A stretch of 64,000 nt of DNA from Streptomyces sp. DvalAA-14. GTDB taxonomy: Bacteria > Actinomycetota > Actinomycetes > Streptomycetales > Streptomycetaceae. Under the pieces are notes generated by a model, which saw nothing but the letters and a program-made list of their open reading frames with translations, made no database searches and was not told the origin of the DNA. The stretch is taken from the NCBI RefSeq assembly GCF_900091855.1, contig NZ_FMCH01000413.1, positions 78,522 to 142,521 of the forward strand, in the 5' to 3' direction. The translations under genes were made by a program, and so were the position numbers. The stretch's first letter is position 1. Every line of letters begins with the position of its first letter. Below, piece by piece: positions 59,392 to 64,000 of the stretch.

Positions 59392-59875
59392 CTTCTGCCG
59401 CTTGACTGACGTGCCGTCAGATACTGGGCTGCCCCGCTGGCCGGGTGGGTGGCATACGCGTCGGCGTGGCCGAGGATCAGCGCCGGGCCGGGCCGATCGG
59501 GGGCGCGCCGTCGCCGCACGGGTCAGTCGGGACGGCGGTGACGGCGGTGGGGCCACGCGGGCCACCGCGAGCACGACGAGTACCGCTGCCGCCCGTCGTC
59601 TGCGGGGGCCTGCGTGGGATGCGGGGGCGGCAATCGGGCGGTTCCGCCCCGACGGCGCGGCGCGGAGCCGCCGACGTGGCCAGGGCGATCGGCGCGGCGC
59701 CGATGCCGCCCGCGGCCTTGCCCGAACGGATGCCGTGCGGGCATGGCCGCAATCAGTGCCGGCGGGGGCGCCGCTACCTCTTTCGGGGTTCCGACCAATC
59801 CGCACCGCCGACCGCGACGAAGGCCTTGACGTGAGCGCTTGTCGACCGATCGGGCGCGCGGAGAGATGGGGCGTG
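59392..59875. other. 484-base intergenic region
   Basis: Holds an inverted repeat CTGACG-TGC-CGTCAG (59406-59420) 15 bases after the solute-binding-like gene. The open frames in the remainder are Arg/Pro/Gly-rich on every strand and I see no credible gene. Confidence 0.4.
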
Positions 59876-60700
59876 ATGGGCGCAGAGCGCATCGACACCC
59901 GACTGCTGGAAGAACTGACCGAGCAGTCACAGGATTTGAACAGCGACGCGGTACGCATCACGGCGGAGGCACTGGAGGACTTCACCGAAGTCACCCGGGA
60001 CGAGGCCGCGTCGGCGTCCCCGTCGGCGTCGGATGCGCGGTCCCGCCGCTGGTGGCGGCGCGGCAGCACGGTCGCCGGGGTCGCCGGGGCCGCCGCGCTG
60101 CTGACGCAGATGCGGGCGGTCGCCGCGACGACGAGCGACGACATCATGGCGCTGCAGACGGCCGCTTCGATCGAGAACCTGGCCATCAGCGTCTACCGGA
60201 CGGCCGCGGGGCTGCCGTTCATCAAGGACGGCAACAAGACGGTCGCGGCGTTCATCGCCAAGACCACCACGCAGCACCAGGCGCACGCCCAGGCCTTCAA
60301 CGCCGCAGCCACCCAGGCCGGCGGAAAGGCCCAGTCCGGGCCGGACCCGAAGTACGCGGCCGTGGTGAAGAAGGCGCTGCCCTCGATCAAGACCCCCGCC
60401 GACGTGGTGGCGCTGGCCATCACGCTGGAGGATGTCGCCGCGCAGACCTACGCCAAGAACGTCGGCCAGGTCAGCAGCAATGAACTGCGGAAGCTCTTCG
60501 CCTCCGTCGCCCCGGTGGAGGCGCAGCACCGGGCCACGCTGCTGGCCGTACAGGCGCTGCTGGCCGGGAACTTGGGCGATCTGATCGCCATCCCGACGAA
60601 CGCCGCCAAGCTGCCGGCCGCCGCGGGCAGTGTCGGATTCCCCGACGCCTTCTACCCGACCAAGAGCGCTTCGCCGATCACTGAAGGGGCCGTGAAGTGA
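59876..60700 (+). CDS. ferritin-like domain protein, probably exported
   Basis: Protein of 274 residues; ATG at 59876. After a 55-residue cytoplasmic-type head there is a twin-Arg-containing hydrophobic segment (SRRWWRRGSTVAGVAGAAALLTQMRAVAA), then a ferritin-like four-helix domain: ASIENLAISVYRTA, TTQHQAHAQAFNAAA, AITLEDVAAQTYAKN, APVEAQHRATLLAVQ. The E...H and E..H pairs are the usual di-metal ligands. Its stop overlaps the next start, and the next gene encodes a related protein. Confidence 0.75.
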   Translation: MGAERIDTRLLEELTEQSQDLNSDAVRITAEALEDFTEVTRDEAASASPSASDARSRRWWRRGSTVAGVAGAAALLTQMRAVAATTSDDIMALQTAASIENLAISVYRTAAGLPFIKDGNKTVAAFIAKTTTQHQAHAQAFNAAATQAGGKAQSGPDPKYAAVVKKALPSIKTPADVVALAITLEDVAAQTYAKNVGQVSSNELRKLFASVAPVEAQHRATLLAVQALLAGNLGDLIAIPTNAAKLPAAAGSVGFPDAFYPTKSASPITEGAVK

Positions 60701-61533
60701 CCGCGACACGCGACGACTGGGAACTGCCGATCAGCGAGGCCCAGTTGGCCCGCCTCACTCGGGACATGGAAAGCGCCCACCGCGAGACGCTGCCGGCGAT
60801 GCGGGCCGGCGCGGTGGATCTGGCCGCGGAGATCCGCGGCGGTGCCGCTTCCGGCGCGCCTGTCGACGGGCCGCGGGACCCGGGCCGGCGCCGCTTCCTG
60901 CTCGGCGCGGGCGGTGTGGCCGCCGGCCTGGCGCTGGCGGCCTGCTCCGGCAACGACAAGAAGTCACCGGCCTCCTCCGGCAAGGCCGCTTCGACCTCGT
61001 CGTCGGCCGCGGCCTCCGGTGCCGGCAGCTACACCGGGGACCTGAAGGTCGTCGCCCTGGCGGTAGCCCTGGAGAACCAGGCGGTCGGCGCCTACCAGGC
61101 GGCCCTGGCCGCCGCCAAGGCCGGCAAGCTGGGTACGGTTCCGCCGGCCGTCGCCACCTTCGTGACCACCGCGATGGCCCAGCACACCGACCATGCCAAG
61201 GCCTGGAACGCGGTCCTGACCGGAGCCGGCAAGCCCGCGATCACCAACGTGCCGCTGTCCAACCAGCCCGCCACCCTGGCGGCGCTGGGCAAGGCCGCCA
61301 GCGTCGGCGACGTGGCCCAACTCGCCCTGCAACTGGAGGACCAGGCCGCGCAGACGTACCTGTTCGCCACCTACAACGTCACCAGCCCGGCCGGAATCGC
61401 CACCGCAGCCTCCATCGCCCCCGTGGAGGCCATGCACGCGGCGATCCTCAACTTCGTTCTGGGCCAATACCCCGTCCCGAGCGACTTCCTGCCCACCGAC
61501 AAGGCCGCCAGCCCCACCCTGCTGACCGTCTGA
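60697..61533 (+). CDS. Tat lipoprotein with ferritin-like domain
   Basis: Protein of 278 residues; GTG at 60697 overlaps the previous stop. A Tat signal with lipobox (RRRFLLGAGGVAAGLALAAC) follows a 65-residue head. The ferritin-like part has VALAVALENQAVGAYQAAL, TTAMAQHTDHAKAWNAVL, ALQLEDQAAQTYLFATY and IAPVEAMHAAILNFVLGQ, with E, H..H, E and E..H in metal-ligand positions. Paralogue of the gene before it; the two may form a surface complex in metal or redox defence. Confidence 0.8.
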   Translation: MTATRDDWELPISEAQLARLTRDMESAHRETLPAMRAGAVDLAAEIRGGAASGAPVDGPRDPGRRRFLLGAGGVAAGLALAACSGNDKKSPASSGKAASTSSSAAASGAGSYTGDLKVVALAVALENQAVGAYQAALAAAKAGKLGTVPPAVATFVTTAMAQHTDHAKAWNAVLTGAGKPAITNVPLSNQPATLAALGKAASVGDVAQLALQLEDQAAQTYLFATYNVTSPAGIATAASIAPVEAMHAAILNFVLGQYPVPSDFLPTDKAASPTLLTV

Positions 61534-61541
61534 CCCGAACG

Positions 61542-61581
61542 CGTGCGGGGCGGTCCCACCCACGGCGGACCGCCCCGTACG
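61542..61581. terminator. terminator between convergent genes
   Basis: CGTGCGGGGCGGTCC (61542-61556) pairs with GGACCGCCCCGTACG (61567-61581), one mismatch. It serves the ferritin-like operon and possibly the exchanger gene. Confidence 0.7.
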
Positions 61582-61627
61582 CTCCCTCCTCCGGATCGGC
61601 CCCGCCGGGAATCGGATCCGCCGGCGG

Positions 61628-62683
61628 TCACGCCAGGATCAGCACCAGGCCCACCGCGAAGACGGCGTAGAAGGCGGCGGCCACCGTCAGCCGCCCCGGG
61701 GTGAGGCGGTGGGCCAGCATGGTCCCCAGCAGGTAGACGATCGCGGCGATCGTGACGATGCCGGACCACAGCAGGGCGGTGTCGAACCGCCACCTGGTGA
61801 AGAGCAGGCCCAGGCCGCTGGGCACGGTGGCCTGGATCATCATCGCGCCGGAGATGTTCGCCAGCGACAACTGGGTTTTGCCCTGGCGCACCCAGATGAT
61901 CGCGTTCATCACCTCGGGCAGCTCGGTGGCGATCGGGGAGAGCAACAGCGCGGTGACCGCGCCCGACAGGCCCAGGATCGGGCCGATGGCGTCCAGCTGC
62001 TTCACGAACAGCTGGGAGGCCAGAAAGATCACCAGCAAGGTGGCCGTCGTCTGCACCACCACGGCCTTGGTGGTCGGCGAGGCCGCCTTGCGCTGCAGCT
62101 TGAGGGGTTCGAGTTCCTCGTGCGTGTCTCCGGCGGCCCGGCTGCTGCGGATCTCGCGCGAGAAGTAGACCGCGTAGGCGGCGAAGAACAGCAGCCCCAG
62201 GTAGTGCTTGAAGGCGAAGGAGACCAGCCCGAGGGCGACTTTCACGACGAAGATCGGCAGGAACCACTCCTGGTCCCTGGCCAGCCGCCGCATGTCCTTC
62301 TCGTCGCCCAGCGCCTGCCGCCCCGCGGGCTGCGGGGACTCACCGGTCTCCGCGCGGACCGCCTTGACGTACTGGTGGCGCTTGCGCAGCAGCATCGCCC
62401 CGGTGACGCCGTAGGCGATGGTGGACAGCGCGAGCGGTCCGCCCAGCGCCGCCCCGATGCCGACGTCCTTCGCCTTCTCGCTGCCGCCGGTGGTGACCGC
62501 CACCAGGGTCACCACTGACTCGGGCAGCGCGGTGCCGAACGCGGCCAGGATGGTGCCGACCGCCGTCTTGCCCACGTCGAGGCGCCGGCCCAGCCACTCC
62601 ACCGCGTTGACGAACCACTCGCAGGAGAGATAGATCGCGACCGCGCACACGACAAGCAAGACGAAATGGATCACAGGGACCAT
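61628..62683 (-). CDS. sodium/calcium exchanger family protein
   Basis: Membrane antiporter of 351 residues in the CaCA family, with an inverted duplication. The two signature alpha repeats are AAFGTALPESVVTLVAV and SPIATELPEVMNAIIWV; both keep the GT(A/S)LPE or ATELPE Glu that binds cation. About ten helices and a charged central loop (ETGESPQPAGRQALGDEKD). ATG at 62683. Direction and ion (Ca2+, Na+ or K+) cannot be told from sequence. Confidence 0.8.
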   Translation of the reverse strand: MVPVIHFVLLVVCAVAIYLSCEWFVNAVEWLGRRLDVGKTAVGTILAAFGTALPESVVTLVAVTTGGSEKAKDVGIGAALGGPLALSTIAYGVTGAMLLRKRHQYVKAVRAETGESPQPAGRQALGDEKDMRRLARDQEWFLPIFVVKVALGLVSFAFKHYLGLLFFAAYAVYFSREIRSSRAAGDTHEELEPLKLQRKAASPTTKAVVVQTTATLLVIFLASQLFVKQLDAIGPILGLSGAVTALLLSPIATELPEVMNAIIWVRQGKTQLSLANISGAMMIQATVPSGLGLLFTRWRFDTALLWSGIVTIAAIVYLLGTMLAHRLTPGRLTVAAAFYAVFAVGLVLILA

Positions 62684-62823
62684 CCAGCCCCCCGCGTCGC
62701 CGGAGACCGCGGACGACGCGCGGGGGAATCGCCCCGCGTGCCGCACCGGCCCCACCCGCCGAAGTGTGCTGCCGGTCCCGAAATCTCGAAGTTCGGCATA
62801 CCGCTCCCGCGAAGCGGCGCGCC

Positions 62824-62848
62824 TCGAACGTATTCGAACTACGTTTGA
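62824..62848. promoter_or_regulatory. inverted repeat TCGAACGTA-N7-TACGTTTGA
   Basis: Nine-base arms with one mismatch around TTCGAAC, in the 417-base gap between divergent exchanger and hydrolase genes. The region is less GC-rich than its surroundings here. Possible operator; no other feature seen in the gap. Confidence 0.4.
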
Positions 62849-63100
62849 AGAAGTGACGACGCGCTCGGGGCGCTCGAACCGCGCGTGTGCGTGCAGTGGC
62901 CGATCGTCGATGACGACGGACGACGGATGGCGGATGACACCGGTGGATGCCGGATGACGCCGAGCGGCACGACTGAGGCAGCGCGGCGCCGCCGCCCGCA
63001 CCCACCGCCGTGTCCGCGGCGGACCCCCGTCGAACAGCCCGAACACCCCGATCACCTCGAACAACCGCAGGGCACCACCACACCACCGGACAGGAGCAGC

Positions 63101-63853
63101 ATGCCCGCAGTATTCGTGCACGGCGTACCGACGACCTACCGCGTCTGGGACCGGGTGCGATCGCTGCTGCCCGCCGAATCGGTCGCGCTCGCGCTTCCCG
63201 GCATGGGCGCCCCCCGGCCGGACGGTTTCAGCGCCACCAAGGACGCCTACGTCCAGTGGCTGTCCGAGGCCCTGGACGCGATCGAGGGCCCGATCGATCT
63301 GGTCGGCCATGACTGGGGCTCGCTGCTGGCACTGCGGGTGGCCGGCACCACGGACCGGCTGCGGAGCTGGGTGGGCGACGTGGCCAATGGCTACGACCCC
63401 ACGTACACGTGGCACTACGCCGCGCACATCTGGCAGACCCCGGGCGAGGGCGAGGCCTGGTGGGCGGCGTCCCGGGCGTCGGCCCCCGGCAGTCCGGGCA
63501 GCACGGCGGGCCGGTTGCAGCGGATGGGGATGCCGCGCGACCAGGCGCTGCTCGTCGGTGCGGCCGACGACGAGACCATGGTCGGCAGCGTGCTGGACCT
63601 GTACCGCTCCGCCGTTCCGAACCTCCACGCCTTCTGGGGCGCGGAGCTGCCGCGCGCGGCCCGGACCCCCGGGCTGGTCGTGGTCCCGCGCGCCGATCCC
63701 TTCGACGACGAGGCCGCTTCGCGGCGGACGGCCGAGCGGACCGGGGCACGGACGGTGACGCTGGACGGACTCGGCCATCTGTGGATGGCGCAGGACCCGC
63801 AGACCGCCGCCGACACCCTGACCGGCTTCTGGGACTCCCTCGACAGGGCGTGA
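63101..63853 (+). CDS. alpha/beta hydrolase (haloalkane dehalogenase / epoxide hydrolase type)
   Basis: Hydrolase of 250 residues; ATG at 63101 follows AGGAG. The oxyanion motif is FVHGVPTTYRVWD; the nucleophile elbow is VGHDWGS, with Asp as nucleophile as in dehalogenases and epoxide hydrolases, and the catalytic His is in DGLGHLWMAQDP. The cap domain carries HIWQTPGEGEAWW. Substrate unknown. The last 147 bases of the window hold CGTGCCGGCC repeats and no gene. Confidence 0.8.
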   Translation: MPAVFVHGVPTTYRVWDRVRSLLPAESVALALPGMGAPRPDGFSATKDAYVQWLSEALDAIEGPIDLVGHDWGSLLALRVAGTTDRLRSWVGDVANGYDPTYTWHYAAHIWQTPGEGEAWWAASRASAPGSPGSTAGRLQRMGMPRDQALLVGAADDETMVGSVLDLYRSAVPNLHAFWGAELPRAARTPGLVVVPRADPFDDEAASRRTAERTGARTVTLDGLGHLWMAQDPQTAADTLTGFWDSLDRA

Positions 63854-64000
63854 CGCAGGCGTGACGGCGCCGGCCAGAAGTGGCGGCCGACGATCAGGCC
63901 CGGCGGCGCCGGCTAGAGGCGCTGCCGGTCAGCGGTGCGTGCCGGCCTGGGCCGCGTGCCGGCCAGCGAGGCGTGCCGGCCAGGGGCCGCGCTCCCGCCA

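Overview
The window is a GC-rich actinobacterial chromosome segment, most likely from Streptomyces or a close relative. Evidence: very high GC with strong third-position GC bias, frequent GTG starts, Tat-type exported hydrolases, a c-di-AMP (ydaO-type) riboswitch before a cell-wall peptidase, a DasR-like site upstream of a GH18 chitinase, and FG-GAP repeat exoproteins. There is no rRNA and no CRISPR array. Two tRNA genes are present: tRNA-Lys(UUU) on the minus strand at 46623-46695 and tRNA-Glu(UUC) on the plus strand at 55890-55962.

Layout. 0-3.2 kb: the right end of a DISARM anti-phage locus (drmA cut by the window edge, then intact drmB). 3.2-23.4 kb: ordinary chromosome. It holds a YhgE-like membrane protein, a GNAT, a divergent SDR/TetR pair with two spaced operators, a frameshifted M23 peptidase under a riboswitch, a Tat-exported amidase, an alcohol dehydrogenase, an NmrA-like protein, a large GH2 beta-galactosidase, a methyltransferase, small hypotheticals, a VOC protein and a CBM2-FN3-GH18 chitinase.

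23.6-46.7 kb is accessory DNA built up at the 3' end of tRNA-Lys(UUU). Three related attachment-like sites (about 23.63-23.74, 25.97-26.24 and 46.51-46.67 kb) suggest two successive integrations. The first is a 2.4 kb decayed remnant (an unknown gene, a glycosyltransferase scrap fused to a decapitated XRE/TPR regulator). The second is a roughly 20.6 kb element with a tyrosine integrase, an XRE regulator, a DUF3631 ATPase probably used in replication, and no recognisable FtsK/Tra translocase. Its cargo is (a) an XRE-FGE fusion and a class IV aminotransferase on the minus strand; (b) a plus-strand set: histidine-kinase-like ATPase, unknown protein, zinc-ribbon membrane protein, then a tightly overlapping operon of MoaA-like radical SAM protein, thymidylate-kinase-like protein, phosphomutase-like protein and alkaline-phosphatase-superfamily protein, followed by NUDIX and a phosphotransferase; (c) at the right end, HTH proteins, a membrane-anchored PIN protein and a 1,483-residue nuclease-STAND-repeat protein on visibly AT-richer DNA, next to a dead IS5-like element. 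Parts (b) and (c) are the best candidates for undescribed systems.

46.7-64 kb: ordinary chromosome again. It holds two FG-GAP exoproteins (one carrying a trypsin fold without its catalytic His and Ser), a DEAD-box RNA helicase with an RD-rich tail, a lipoprotein, a small HExxH metallopeptidase, tRNA-Glu, a TetR/VC0807-type pair with two operators, an HxlR regulator, a solute-binding-like protein, a pair of Tat ferritin-like proteins, a Na+/Ca2+ exchanger and an alpha/beta hydrolase of the dehalogenase/epoxide-hydrolase type.

Several genes carry apparent single-base frameshifts (M23 peptidase, GNAT scrap, phosphotransferase tail, HTH gene before DUF3631, IS transposase). Some may be assembly errors and should be checked against reads.
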